A DNA stretch of 64,000 nt from Dolomedes plantarius (Eukaryota; Arthropoda; Arachnida; Araneae; Dolomedidae): the NCBI GenBank assembly GCA_907164885.2, contig OU015492.1:45722893-45786892 (forward strand), read 5' to 3'. Under the pieces are notes generated by a model that saw only the letters and a program-made list of their open reading frames with translations, did no database searches and had not been told where the DNA came from. Made by a program: the position numbers and the translations under genes. Numbering within the stretch: position 1 is the first letter of the stretch; the number at the start of each line of letters is the position of its first letter. Shown in pieces: positions 36,901-49,484 of this stretch.

Positions 36901-38767
36901 AGAAAAAAATAGCCTTGTCTTGCTCTGTGAAATTGTCCTTGTTACATCGTGACGATTACTTAAACCCACACATCTATTCTTAGTATTTTTTTCATGTAAA
37001 GCAACAGTGTAATTTACTGTATCTGCTTACGCTGAATCACATAAACAACATTAATTGGACAACCGACTAGCTTTTGAAACTTGTATTCTGGTTGATTGAT
37101 AAGTAAAATAACGGAGAAGAAAAATGAAATGTAAAACATTCTTAGCTGTTTCGTATTGTTTGAGTTTACACCAGCACATGTCTAAATGCGTCTATTAGAA
37201 CTGCTTTGGATTATACACTGAAACTCCAAACTTTTAAAATGTGTCTGAATTAATGATTTTCGAACTTGAACAAGTCTGATATCTGGAAATGTTTTAAAAC
37301 TTTAATCTGCCTGTTATATATTTTTTTCATGCTAATTATCAGTATTTGTAATTATAGGTAGTGTACGAGGTAAATGCTTTAAGTTATTCTCATCAGAGCT
37401 GATACTGAGTGGCATGCCTCTCGTTTAATAACCCGGATCTTTAATGCGAAAGTTTATTTGACGCGGAAGTATTTCGAGTTGGTGACGGACTTGGGTAGAT
37501 TACGAAATATCTTTCTCTAGAAACAAGGTAGTTAGTAGTGGATGGCTTCCGTTCCTGTTATGAATATGTATCAGAGTAAGGATTAAAAAGTTATCTGCGT
37601 AAATCTATAAACGTTTATTTATTCAGATACTTTCTTTCGCGGCTGCTGCTTATATTGCTTTTTTTTTTTCCCACGGCTTTCTGCATGGTTAAAGAAATGA
37701 AAATCGACCTTGATTCAACTTGGCTAGGCTTTTAATTTCTTGGATGTGATCTGCGTTGGCAAGAGATTTTCACGGGCACTATTCTTAGTTTTCCACGTGT
37801 TTGTTGGCTATCGGCCCAATTGGAAATAGATGACTGCTTCTGCTTCTAACATCATGTAATCGATATTTATATCTCCCATGACTTTTAAAAGAGCTCCCCC
37901 CATTCTGTTCCATTCCCCCCGCCTTAGATCACTGATGATAAAAGCTTCCAGTACTTCGCGGGAGGCCTGGCTTACGATTGAAAAATATTTACTTTTTCCT
38001 GCAGAAAAAAAAAATTAAAATTGGCGCGAATCTTTTCCTCTTTTAAAATGTAAATGAACGGTACTCTTTTAACGGTGACAAGAGTTTGTTGACTTCTTAA
38101 ACACTGCTAACAGTGATGCTGATGTGGAATTTAAAAAGATAAAAGGATAAACTGGATTCGTATTTCTTGTAATAGCCAGTGTGAGAAAATTGCGGTTTTC
38201 TCACCTTTGTAGGAGAAATCGGTGTACCGAGCTGTTCATCCTTAATGTGCAAGTTTTTTTTTTTTTTGACTTAACCTATTGTAATCATTCTTTCAAGTTT
38301 AATATTTACCACTTAGAGAAGAAAATAAAAAAGAAGAGGAAAAGTTATTTCTGGGGCACGTTCAGGAAGTTAAAAGATCCGTTAAATTTGCTTTACATGC
38401 GAAATTTCATAATTAAACCCATAATCGGGAGGTATTTTCTATACTGAACTGTCGCCGAGAATCCCACGTTCACTTTTTATTCATATGTGATAAGATTAAC
38501 AGAAAATTACTTAAATATAACGTATGGTAAATGTTTACCGGAAAGTAGAAGCCACAACGTTCACAGAGGATACATTTCATAGAATCCAGATGTGTATGGT
38601 AGAGGATGAGGTGATTCAGTAAGGTCACATGAGTGCATAATTTTTTTTACAGCATATGCTTATCTTCTAATCCAGTGAGTACTGTTTTGAGTTTATGCCG
38701 AAAACTTAATTGCATTCGTATGGGTAAATTTCACCAAAGTAATGTTTACCTCTGAGCAAAAGCCTAA
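33981..38767. other. Long non-coding stretch
   Basis: No exon or element recognised apart from the hairpin at 35684. A less AT-rich patch at 36680-36920 carries a 77-codon plus-strand frame with no family resemblance. Poly-C/poly-T lies near 34452. Confidence 0.4.
35684..35741. repeat. Perfect 25-bp inverted repeat, 8-base loop
   Basis: Arms TTTCGTTTCATACTTTTATT plus GATAG, and their exact complement, around TATCTAGT. The perfect match implies recent origin or selection. No neighbouring gene is known. Confidence 0.95.
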
Positions 38768-38970
38768 CTATGGCCCTAAGGGTCAGGGCGCTGAATCAGA
38801 AACAGAGTATGTGGGTTGGGTTCCCGCCGATGACATGAGTGTTAGAAGCTGTTATGATTCCGCTTTGAATTTAATATCCTTGTCTGTTTAGTCTTCGAGT
38901 AGAAAAAGGTAGTCATTGTGCTTCGAGACCTACTAGCTAAACCAGGAATAGAAAGAGAAAAAAAAAGATT
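38768..38970 (+). repeat. Possible degraded tRNA-derived SINE
   Basis: An A-box-like TGGCCCTAAGGG (38771-38782) and a B-box-like GGTTGGGTTCC (38814-38824) stand at tRNA-like spacing. About 150 bp of body and an A-rich 3' end (38955-38970) follow. Unrelated in body to the SINE at 2093. Confidence 0.45.
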
Positions 38971-39196
38971 TTTCTTTCGTGGTAAGTCTATAGAAGCTGG
39001 TTAGGCAAGGATTGCTTTGATGCTCTTAAGAAAATTGTTAAATTTAGGTACTTTAAATATATTACAACAGAATATTCAACTGATTATTTGAGAAATTTTA
39101 AACAAGATCCCCTTCGGAACCAGACAGATGTGAACTTTTTTCCTGTCTGTTTACAAAATTTCATTTATGTATGGCCTGCTCCTCCTAGCCTGTCAT

Positions 39197-39372
39197 CAGT
39201 GGCGTAGCGAGAGGGGGGCAAGGGGGTCTATCATGCCCCGGGTGCCACTCGCAGAGGGGCGCCAAATAGTCCTTTTCACTAATTCTATATATTATATTAC
39301 TATATGTTTCTCGAGATGGGGCGCCAAAAAGGTATTGTGCTCCGGGCGCCAGTTATGCTCGCTACGTCACTG
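39197..39372. mobile_element. MITE with CAGTGGCGTAGCG ends, 7/8 TSD
   Basis: A 176-bp element, ends CAGTGGCGTAGCG and, from the right, CAGTGACGTAGCG. Flanks CCTGTCAT (39189-39196) and TCTGTCAT (39373-39380) match at 7 of 8. Internal GGGGCGCC motifs are mirrored. Closely similar to 62290-62467. Confidence 0.88.
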
Positions 39373-39964
39373 TCTGTCATTTTAATACAGTGCATTTTGA
39401 CTTCAAAAGTCCAGAATGTGCTGCTCTTCTGTGTTGATATATTTTCTTTTTTAAGTTATTCTAATAATAGCAATAATTATAGCAAGGAGAAGAACAATGC
39501 AAGTAATAATAATAACATTGCAAGACAGATTGCTGGAAAGTTTCATTCGGAAATAGCAATAGCCCGGTTTTAGCAACTCCTCCCGAGTTTAAATGAGTTA
39601 TAATCTGTCTGTGAAAAGAGAGAGTGTGCGTGTGTTGTTTCTATTATTTGCACGCGGTGTAACGACGCTTTCCTCATTATATAGGTCTCTTCCATTTCGG
39701 AGAATTTTATGACGGTATGTTGGACTCGACCCAAAATTTTCATGGGGTTTTGCAAGGGAACATAGATTCCCCAAGCATTAAATGATGTTTGTAGTTTGCT
39801 TAGCAATTATGTGCATTACTGCTGTATCAGAATATGCGTGTTGGGTACGTTTGTAATTTTTTTCCTTCCTTTTCGAATAAATTTCGTTTCAAGTAAGAAT
39901 CATTCGCACTTTGGAAATGCATTTGTTGATTTCTATTAAAACGTATCTTTTTGCATTAAAGCAA

Positions 39965-40048
<84 letters not shown>

Positions 40049-40737
40049 AACATTTTCTTTTGGGAATCAAAGCTTTATATTAATTTATATACTATTTTAT
40101 CAAATCTAAAATTATGGAAATACAATTCAAAAGATATATGTATAGCATTCTGTCTTAATAATTGTATGTAATCGGTAAATAATTGTATTTATTGATGGTC
40201 GAAGCATTCTGATAGCAATTATCAGCTGAGAGAGTGGAAATCATTCATAACTGTGGATTTGACATAATATCATGCGGATGCGGTGTGTAGAATTTTCCCA
40301 TACTACTTGCCTGTTGCGTAAAACTGGCGTCACTGTGATGCAACTACTGCTGATCAGTTGATAATATCAGTCTTTGGTGAGAAGAAGCGACAAATGTTTG
40401 TGTGACGTCTTATACATTGTTTTCCTGCTAGATCTAAAAAAATGTGTCATGTCATATAGCTATTTATTAGGGAGTCTATAACAGGAGTGACCAAGATAAA
40501 CAGTGTTAAGAGACATTTGGGAATATCTATATGCTTAGAAGAGCAAAAAAAAAACAGAAATAAAAGGTAATATTTGATATGAAAGAAATTTTAAGCTTTT
40601 TTTCTAATGTTTTTATTAAAAATATCTTCTTAAATTTGTACAGTAATTATTATATCTAAGTTCTTGAATAGTTTAAATGGCTTTAATAATTATTTTTCCT
40701 TTATTTGTTCTGCCAAATGATTCAAATCTGGTATATA
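39373..40737. other. Non-coding stretch with a TA tract
   Basis: No gene recognised. Includes the (TA)n at 39968-40046. Confidence 0.45.
39968..40046. repeat. (TA)n microsatellite
   Basis: Uninterrupted TA repeat of about 39 units. Confidence 0.97.
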
Positions 40738-41055
40738 CAGTCGAACCCCGTTATAGCGAACCCGGTATATAACGAACGAAAATTTTAGTCCCGCCGTTTT
40801 CCTATTGTACGTAATTTAATTAGCATTGTGTCAGTTTAATGTAATCGATTTTAGTCGATTTGATTCATTTATGATAATTTTTAATAGATTTTATCATTTT
40901 TTTAAAAACATCATTGTTGAATACACATTGCAACTAATGAGTTATACATTTTGTGAACTCTAGCATTTTTCTTAACGGTTCGGATATAGCGAACCACCGG
41001 ATAAAGTGAACAAAACCTTTGGTCCCTTGAAGTTCTTTATAATGGGGTTCGACTG
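40738..41055. mobile_element. pogo/Tigger-like MITE
   Basis: A 318-bp element starting CAGTCGAACCCCGTTATAG after TA (40736-40737). The right end reads CAGTCGAACCCCATTATAA inward. The right flank is AA instead of TA. Ends of the type CAGT-GAACCCCGTTAT are typical of pogo/Tigger elements. No coding remnant. Confidence 0.8.
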
Positions 41056-41476
41056 AATTCAGTTGGTGCAATTCGTAGCTATTCAGTTAGTGTTGATTTG
41101 TCAACAGTGAGCGTTGTTTATTTTTTATCATCCCAAATGTAGATCACAAGAATTCACTGCTCTAAGTTGTGCCAAAATTGGAGATTGTTCGACATGCCGC
41201 TCAATTTAATTTTTGGTATTTTGATTCTGGCACAAGTTTGTGAAAAGAACCGCTAAGAAAAAGATAAAGGCAGCATACAGCTCGCGATCCACATCTTGGC
41301 AACCCCTGATCTATGATATTCACTTTCAAAATATTTATATAAAATTTAGTTCGAAGGATTTTTTTTTTAACTAAAAGTTTACGAAGCTGACTTTGATATT
41401 TATAAACACTGTTAAAAAATATTGTATCGCATTTTTCGAACTTTGTCGTGTTCACAATTTTGACTTATCCTGCCAG

Positions 41477-41514
41477 AGGTATCCTTAACGGATACCTCTC
41501 CGTTAAGGATACCT
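41477..41514. repeat. Inverted repeat
   Basis: 15-bp arms AGGTATCCTTAACGG and CCGTTAAGGATACCT around an 8-base loop. No gene nearby, so terminator or RNA function is not supported. Confidence 0.85.
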
Positions 41515-41587
41515 CCTCTATTCCTTACGGAGTTGGATAGCATGTATCCCAAGAATACAGACCCAAGAATGAATATTTATATATACA

Positions 41588-41890
41588 CAGTGCTCGATTT
41601 CTAGAAGTAGAGATGCCGGAACTGTAACTTTTCGAGATGTGTGTGTGGTGTATTCCATTTATTTATTTATTTATTATTTTTAATTTTTTTTATGTTTTGT
41701 GTGCGAGAGAGAGAGAGAAAAAGAGAGTGAGAAAGTGAGTGAATGAGTGAAAGAAATTAATATATACAATAGGCCAGGCCCACTCACTAACAACAGAGTA
41801 ATTATGTTATTAAATAAATGTTTTTAACTATGGTAATTTTTTTCCCTAAAGAGAGGTACCGGAACGCGTTCCGCCTCAAATCAAGCCCTG
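41588..41890. mobile_element. hAT-type MITE with 6/8 TSD
   Basis: A 303-bp element, ends CAGTGCTCGATTTCTAG and CAGGGCTTGATTTGAGG. Flanks TATATACA and TACACACA agree at 6 of 8. The interior has a GA-rich run (41703-41755). Confidence 0.65.
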
Positions 41891-41903
41891 TACACACACG
41901 CAC

Positions 41904-41910
<7 letters not shown>

Positions 41911-41985
<75 letters not shown>

Positions 41986-41995
41986 CAAATATATA

Positions 41996-42029
<34 letters not shown>

Positions 42030-42066
42030 CAAATATATATTTATATATAAATACACACACACATAT
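41911..42066. repeat. Compound TA/CA microsatellite with higher-order unit
   Basis: A long TA tract followed twice by the sequence TGCACACACAAATATATATT and a further TA tract, then CA-rich sequence. The second copy of the interrupted block suggests unit-level slippage. Confidence 0.93.
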
Positions 42067-42718
42067 ACGTAACCCCCTTAATGGCCGATCTTACAAGGGG
42101 GTATGAAATTTCCCGTTCCCATTAACTGAAGTAAATTTGATTTTGTCGCGTAACTGGTAGGGATCATGATTTCGTTTCTTTTTATCAAAAGGTTACTCAC
42201 ATTTTTTTTTTTTTTTTTAACCGTGTGCGACAGTTGGATACAAGTACTTAACTGAAATTTAAAAAACGATTTTAAAGACTGTGGTTCTTGCAATTTTTTT
42301 TGCTGATATTTTCTTTTTTTATACCTTCCTTTTCCTGTCTTACATTTTGAAAGACGAGTCAATTTTTATCCAACCAAATATTGAAGAAAGACTTCACTGT
42401 TTGTGAAACCATTGATCATATTAATAGATTTTTTGCCCCTTGCTCTGTTACGCATCAACTTAATAGCACCTGTTTTTGTTTCGCGTCGTAGAAACAGTGG
42501 TCTGTCAATAAAGAAATTTATTGTGACTGGTAAAGGTTGAAGGTTTTCCTAAAGTTTTACTTGGCCTGGAGCAATTTTGTGACATCATTACTTTATAGCT
42601 GATGCAGCGTTTTGTACGTCTTAAAAAAAAATAAAATATTTGTTAATGGGATCGGTGCCCTTTAAAATTGCTGTTGTTATGGCCGTCGGCAATATTCGAA
42701 AGATTTATTTTTTAATTA
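42067..42718. other. Non-coding stretch
   Basis: No gene or element recognised. T-run near 42206. Confidence 0.4.
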
Positions 42719-42995
42719 CCGTATTTTTCGGACCATAAGACGCACCTCAAATTTATGCGAGGATTTTTAGAAAATAATTTGTGTTTTGTTAGATATATAA
42801 AGATATTTTCAATTTCTTACTTAATAAAGATATAAAATATGTATAATAAATATAATAAATAATACATACATATAAAATATATATAATTAAAAATTCATTT
42901 CATTTTAATGTTTCCTAGGGACTAAAAGACGCACCCCAATTTTAAGTCTATTTTTTTTATGTGAAAAGGTGCGTCTTATGGTCCGAAAAATATGG
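42719..42995. mobile_element. MITE with CCGTATTTTTCGGACC ends
   Basis: A 277-bp element whose ends read CCGTATTTTTCGGACCATAA and CCATATTTTTCGGACCATAA inward, continuing with AGACGCACC. The core is AT-rich. Such ends recur in many animal genomes; I associate them with ISL2EU-type elements, but that is memory only. The target duplication is unclear (flanks TTA and ATA). A second copy is at 50392-51390. Confidence 0.85.
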
Positions 42996-43242
42996 ATAAC
43001 TCTCCTTTAAATTTTCTTTTCTGTTCAGTAAAAAATTTCGACTTGTATGCGATCACTTTGAAATTGCCACGTCTATGCGGTGTCCGGGCACATAGGCTCT
43101 GAGCGTCTGAAAATCCTGAGTCATGAGGGATAAGGGATTTCGGCTCGCTTCCGTCGTGCTGCCTAGGTTGACCGATCTCGTATTGTTTAACTGGAGTAAA
43201 AGCAGTAAAATTCAGTAATGTGTATTTCTTTGACGTTCCTGT

Positions 43243-44018
43243 TAGGGATGCGACATCGACAACAAAACATCGATATTCAATATTAAAACATCGATGCTAA
43301 TAAAACATCGCCCAAAAACCATCGATTTTTTAAAACATCGATGTTTTGAACATCCATATTTTAAAACTGCTTTAGTAACTTCTAACTTTAATGTTACTTT
43401 AGTTAGTCGTGGGGGGTGGGGATTTAATTTTACTCTCCGATTAGACTGGCACAAATGACAAAAACTTGGTTGCTAGAGTCAGCGTATATCACAGAATTTC
43501 CATGATACATTTTATTACTTTTACCAGAAAATTGAGGAAGATATTTTTGCTAACAAAACAGTTGATAGGTCCAAAGCCATAAAGAAAAATCCGCGATGTT
43601 TTCTAATTTAAATTGGCTGAATGTGAAAAAATTATTGTAAATATCATGTCATATTTATTTACAAGTTGGAGAATAATTTACTTCCAGGAGGTTTAAATAA
43701 TTTAGTAAAAAAATATCTGAAGGTCGTGACTGTAATACAAGACAAAAGCATTGGTTTCATATCAGTAGAGTAAAAGGCAAAATCATTTAAAGAATTTTTG
43801 AGTTTGGTTCAACAGTGTTTAATATCAAAAATAATAACAACAATTTATTAACAAATCTTTCATTTTCAAATTAAATAATACAAAAGAAAATTACATATAT
43901 ATACATATCGATGTTTTAAAAAACAAAACATCGATGTTAAAAAAAATCGGCTCCAATAAATCGATGTCTAGAACATCGCTGTTTTGATCAAAACATCGAC
44001 ATCGATGTCGCATCCCTA
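43243..44018. mobile_element. hAT-type MITE with repeated ACATCGATGTT motifs
   Basis: A 776-bp element with exact 8-bp duplication GTTCCTGT (43235-43242, 44019-44026). The first 17 bp of both ends are identical (TAGGGATGCGACATCGA). Near each end the motif AAACATCGATGTTTT or variants occurs many times on both strands. The middle is AT-rich without coding capacity. Confidence 0.92.
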
Positions 44019-44917
44019 GTTCCTGTCACATTATATTGATGTACACTCCTTTTTTTTTAAAAAAAAAATTAAAGATAAGTTTTTACTCTTTAATGCAACA
44101 GTTTACATTTAAACGTTTCACATTCATTTATTGTAATTTTTTTCTCTAGGTATTTAATAGTTAATGTAATGAGGTAAAAACTGTTATTTTGAGGTGTAGT
44201 GATTTTGTTACAAAAATAACTAAATAAGATATAGTTTTGGGGGATTTTATTACTAGACATTGTTCTTAGAAACATGCTTCCATTTTTAAGGACACACAAA
44301 ATATTGCAAGCATAACTGTATTTTCTCTCAATAAAGTTAATTGAGATGAGGCTTCGTCATCATAGTTTTGCTGTTATGAAGTAGCGATTGAAGTTTTTTT
44401 AATTCTTTAAAACAACTTGTCTTTTCTCTTTTATTAAACTTATATGTATCATGAACTGAGTAGAGAGAAATCCTTTTGCTTTCCTCCTTACTGATTTAAT
44501 CCCTTTCAAACGATTTTTCAGTTGATCTAATTTTTAGATCTCCACTTTTCCGGTTACTAAAACTCTTCCGTCTTCTTATCTTTTTTTTTCTTTTTCTTAA
44601 TTAAGTGAATATTACGTAATTTTTTTCGTGTGTATAAAACGTTATAAATTACTTTTATTATCTTTATTTTTCAACCGTCTTATGTATTATTTTCTTGGAG
44701 TTGAAACTATATTGACAATTTTCTTTCACAAACAGCTGAAGGCTTATTTTCTTTCATATTTGCAATGTTATTCTCATGTATTTTGTTTTCTGTGATAAAT
44801 GGTTTGTTTTTGTAGCTGATATTATTAATTCGTTCATAGCATTTAAGAAACGTTCTAACTATAATTTCTAAAAGAAAGGAGATGGATTGGGTTTTGCGAT
44901 TTATATGAAGTCACACA

Positions 44918-44952
<35 letters not shown>

Positions 44953-45143
44953 TCAGAATATTATATGAAATTGTTTTTGAGTTAATTACTTGTAAAAAGT
45001 AAAAGGTTTGTCTGTTGCGTTTGGTATTATTTGATTCTTCAGAGTCATCGCCATGATTTACACATTTAAAAAAAAAAATATTTTTTTCTCTTTTTAAACA
45101 TCTCTGATATCTTTAGCAGAGACGTATACTCTCTGACAGGGGT
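44019..45143. other. Non-coding stretch with poly-A
   Basis: No gene recognised. An A-run of about 33 follows CACACA at 44918-44950, possibly the tail of an unrecognised retroposon. Confidence 0.4.
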
Positions 45144-45207
45144 TTACGGTGCCTTAGGACCTACTTAGGACTTACGGTACCTTAGGACCTACTTAGGACT
45201 TACGGTG
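45144..45207. repeat. 28-bp tandem repeat, 2.2 copies
   Basis: Unit starts TTACGGTGCCTTAGGACCTA. Copies start at 45144 and 45172, and a partial one at 45200. Confidence 0.9.
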
Positions 45208-45749
45208 CTAAGAACTTGTAAGTCGCCATGGGTTCAACTTAAATAACATTTTAGCGAATTTCACTGAAAAAATTGTCAATGTTTATTTACCACGAAACTC
45301 TAGGCAGTGACGTTTTTTAAAGGGAAAAGTCTCTTTCAAAACGCAAAACCAGTTTTGTTAGAATTCTCCTGCCTTTATTTGGTGGTAAATGAAATTCGCT
45401 GTTATTTACTACGTAAAGTGCACAAATTCTAAACTTCAGTTTGTCTTGCATCAGTCTTTGTTGTCACTTTTGACATTACTATTGTCGTTTTCCCAACGGA
45501 AAAAGCGATATTATTTAGATAAGAATTTTTCTATTTTTATTATTATTTAATTCGGAATCCACACAGCAGGTGCATTATTTATCTAGAGGTCCTTGCTTTG
45601 ACATACCATTGGTTAATCGATGAATGTTCTTTATATTGTTAAAATTAATCATGTAGTTGGAATTACAATTTTAGGAAATGCATTTTAGTGTTGTCTCTTT
45701 GTCATACAAGGTCTTTTATCCAACCAAATATTGAAAATATGTGTGTAGG

Positions 45750-45826
45750 TGGCGGGTCGCAAGATGCATGGAAACCATTGACGGGGGTCACGACTCGAAA
45801 AACGTTTGGGGGGGGGGGGAACACTG
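45750..45826. mobile_element. Fragment of a hAT element end
   Basis: The right-hand end, read inward, is CAGTGTTCCCCCC then CAAACGTTTTTCGAGTCGTG and a GTGACCCCC block. This fits the class of hAT ends containing GGGTC-type repeats. The matching left end and TSD were not found. Confidence 0.4.
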
Positions 45827-46094
45827 TCCTATGAGCTTGGGTTATTTCATTCGAATGAAGTTTTAACACTGAGTGGGGGGGGGGGGGTGAGTCAAGGCAC
45901 TTGTTTTTGTTAGTCGGGTGGTGACCTGTTTACACTGAGTTTTTGGCTCGTCAAGTCAGGGTGTAAAAAGGTTATCACACTCGCAGAGTGGTTAAGGAAA
46001 AGTGGGACAGACGGAATAAAAGGTCACCCTTTTATCACCCTCGTATTTCGTTGCCGCGATGAAGATGAACATAATCGTTATAAATAAAATGGGG

Positions 46095-46368
46095 CAGGGG
46101 GCAACTGGGGCACTTTGCCCCAGGCCCCCAACTGCCGGAAGGGGCCCCAAATATATTTAAAAAAATTTATTTATTAGATTTCCTCAGAAAATATAACAAG
46201 AGAGCAGTGCAATGAAATATAATAATTATGTTAATCATTCATGTAATAAAATTTTAAGTATGAGTAACTTAATTTGAATGTGTGTTTTCGTCTCTCTCCA
46301 TTTTTAATTTTCTTGGGGCCCCCTACAGAAGTTTATCCCAGGCCCCGCAAAGTCTCTGGGCGGCCCTG
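46095..46368. mobile_element. GC-ended hAT-like MITE, TSD not found
   Basis: The right end reads CAGGGCCGCCCAGAGACTTT inward, and the left begins CAGGGGGCAACTGGGG. Mirrored GGGGCCCC blocks flank an AT core. The flanks AAATGGGG and AGACTTTA do not match, so the left limit may be truncated. Related to 12513 and 22250. Confidence 0.55.
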
Positions 46369-47843
46369 AGACTTTACGGGGGTAATACGGGCAACACGAT
46401 ATCTTTCTGGATTTTACTAAAGTTAACTTAGTATTATTCGTGAGCTTATTACTGTTTTGTGAATTATTCACGTATCATGGAAAAAAAGGGGGGGGATAAA
46501 TGAAAACCTATTGTTTGGAAGAATGTTAACATGGATCATCAAAACGCAGGAATACTTTAGACTCTTAATGGAAGAAAAATTGGAAATTTATGAAACTTTT
46601 ATAATTATTTTAAATAAACCTTATGTAAAATGTAATTCGTTTGGAACCTCAGAATAGTGTATTGGAATATACAGGCATCTATATTATCATTTCTTTTTCG
46701 TGAGCAATCGTGGATAACACGGATTATCGGGAGTTTCTTCCTTTATACATGAAAAATATGGATTTTAACCAAGTATGGTTCAAATAGCTATTTATCTTAG
46801 AGCAGTCAACTCAAATTAAGCTACTACGAATGTTAGTTGTACCTATATTTTCTAAACGCGTTCCAAAATATAGGGTCGTTTGAAAATTTGTCAAAGCCTT
46901 TCTCATTTTGTTAAAATGAAATGACTAATACCGACTAGTGTTTTGACTGATAGCGGTCTTCGAAAGCCAAAGTAGTCCATGGACTGTCTTGACCTTCTCG
47001 ATGACGAACATTTACGGTGTTAAGAAATTGTCCCCTTGTCCTCAAGATGACATTTTGTGTCCTTAAGTTCATATCTTCACCTGAGGGCAAGCACTAGGTA
47101 ACTCGATTCTTCAAGCTCTTGAAGGTCTCAAGATATCTATACTTCTTACAGTCAGAAAATACTCGTCGTTCTATTTGTCTACTGGTGGCATTAGGTTAGC
47201 AGCGAAGAGAGCTGTCTAGTTCATTTCTTATGTAATTTAGCTATAAATAGCCAGATATCTCAAAAATAATTTTTTGGAGTTTCCTAGTTCTTGCACCCGA
47301 GAGACGATATTTAAGTCTCTGGAAACGTCCGACTGTAAATTTGAGCCTCCCAGTCTGCCTTGGACTCGTCGTCTCTGACTATCATTTAAATAAAAGTCTT
47401 TGAGAGACATGTAACTGTATATAAATGCTTACTTACTCATAGACTTCTATAAAGCTATAAAATATACGCAAATCCTGATGCGCATTCGAATCTTTGATCG
47501 TGTTCTCTGAATATGTACATTCTACTTTATTATAGACTCGCAGGTATATGTTTTCATCTTCAGAAAGTTTCAAATCAGTTAACCGACAAATGTGAACGAG
47601 TAGTTATTTGTTATCTACCATTTCTTAGGCTATCTGTAAATTTTTTTATACCCGGTGTATTTATCAGGGCCACGCTTGAAAACGTCATTAAGAAATAGTT
47701 TGAGACAATAAATAGTTTAAATATAAATATTAGTAGTTTACTGTACATATCGTCCATGTATGAGATGTTACAGCAAATGAACACGTACTGAAATTAATAC
47801 AGTACTGAATGAACACGCATCGCGGACAACTCTTAAGTATATA
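46369..47843. other. Non-coding stretch
   Basis: No gene or element recognised. Confidence 0.4.
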
Positions 47844-49484
47844 CACTGATATAAATTTAGAGAATTTGCATATTTTATCGAATTTCATGAAAAGAACTGA
47901 ACTGAATGTAAAACCACTGCTTCTAGACAAAAATGCAAATCTTGTACGTCAAATACGTAAGCGTACACGTGTGTGTAGGCGGAGCCAGTAGAGAAACAGG
48001 CCACGGATTAGCAGCGGTCCAATCATTTCTCTCCTTTCCTATACTCTGTTTCTATTGGTTCCCCTCTGCTTATTACCTGAAAGTCTGCAATTGAGGGCGT
48101 GGCCCAGGAATTGCAGTTGCGACCCATTTCCTATGACGCATTTCATTTGCTAGCACACCTCGGCGAATTTCTTGGTGTTATTTTGCAGCAATCGGTTAAT
48201 TTCAAATTGTAACAGTAAAAATGAGTAACCACCAACGTTTAGATGATGGAATGAGGTGGCGAATTGTGGGGAGGCTAGAAGCAGGCTAATCTCAAGTCCA
48301 AATTTGTAGAGAGTTCAATTTAACGCCCAGCGTCGTGTGTAACTTATGGAAACAGTTCCAGGATACCGGATCCATCGAGAGAAAGCCTGGGCAAGGTCGT
48401 CCAAGAGCCACGGCGGCCAGAGAAGATCGCCATTTGTCGATTATAGCGAGGCGTAACAGGAGTTCTACAGCTTCTCAGCTCTCTCGTGACTTGTATGCAG
48501 CCACAGGAACCCGTGTATCAAGGGTGACTGTTTCCAAAAGACTTCATGAGAGAGGGTTGTTTGCAAGAAGACCTGCTGTTTGCGTCCCGCTCACTTCTAC
48601 GAACAGGAGAATCCGTTTATCATGGTGCAGAGAGCATAGAGATTGGAGTATGGATCAATGGGCGACCGTTCTTTTCACTGATGAGTCCCGGTTCAGCCTA
48701 AACACCGATTCTCGCCGTTCGTTCATATGGAGAGAACCAGGGACCTGCTACCTACCCTCCAATGTCCGAGAAATCGACCATTATGGTGGAGGAGGTTTAA
48801 TGGTCTGGGCAGGCATCATGTTGGATGGCCGCACACCTCTCCATGTCTTTGAATAAGGCACTGTGACTGGTGTGAGGTATAGGGATGAGGTCTTGGAGCC
48901 CTATGTTCGCCTTTTCAGGGGTGCAGTTGGCCCTGAGTTCATTTTAATGGGCGATAACGCGAGGCCACGTAGAGCTCTTCTGGTCGACGAATTTCTAGAG
49001 AGTGAGGATGTTCGCCGGATGGATTGGCCAGCCAGATCTCCATACCTTATCCCTATAGAGCATGTCTGGGACGCTCTGGGGAGGGCAATTGCAACTCGCA
49101 ACCCCCCCCCCCCCCCGAGAACCATTCAGGGAATGAAAACAGCGTTGCTGAACAAGTGGGACCAATTGCCACAGGAAATGTTAAACTGCCTTATTTCAAG
49201 TACGAAATCACGCTGCGAGACCTGTATATCTATAAGAGGGGACCATACCCCCCTATTAACCCATCTATTCACCCATATTTTTGTTTATTCTGCAACCACT
49301 TTTTCATACCTTCCGACTCCAACGAGTGTTATGTACGATCATGCGTGTGTATTACAATTATTGAATGGTTATTTGTTTTGTATTGTATCAATGTATGTAC
49401 ATATCAAATTTCATTAAAATCGGTACAGTAGTTCTAGAGATAGTCGACCAAGTCTGCAAATTCTCTTAATTTCTTACACCAGTG
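47844..49484 (+). mobile_element. Tc1-like element, second lineage
   Basis: About 1641 bp between TA (47842-47843) and TA (49485-49486). The right end reads CACTGGTGTAAGAAATTAAG inward; the left end starts CACTGATATAAATTTAGAG, with both continuing AGAATTTGCA. Ends are more diverged than in the two Tc1 copies at 13-20 kb, so this is probably an older insertion. The transposase is on the plus strand. Confidence 0.82.
48221..49258 (+). pseudogene. Tc1-like transposase with two stops and a +1 frameshift
   Basis: DD34E transposase of a lineage distinct from the 13.5-kb copy. The start is ATG 48221 (MSNHQRLDDGMRW). A helix-turn-helix domain comes first, then the GQGRPR hook motif, then catalytic motifs FTDESRF, MGDNARP and IEHVWD, with 34 residues between the last D and E. 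Lesions: TAA at 48287-48289 (codon 23), TAA at 48854-48856 (after HVFE), and an extra C in the six-C run at 49248-49253. The last shifts the frame past the natural stop TAA at 49256-49258, giving a spurious extension to 49417. A poly-C run (49101-49115) has become a proline stretch in the coding region. Confidence 0.9.

Noticed and set aside
36679..36912. 77-codon frame in a less AT-rich patch
   Set aside because: No recognised domain, no splice or start context, no conservation evidence.
41477..41514. Rho-independent-type terminator
   Set aside because: No upstream gene and a eukaryotic context.
49259..49417. C-terminal extension of the Tc1 transposase
   Set aside because: Results from one extra C that bypasses the natural stop.
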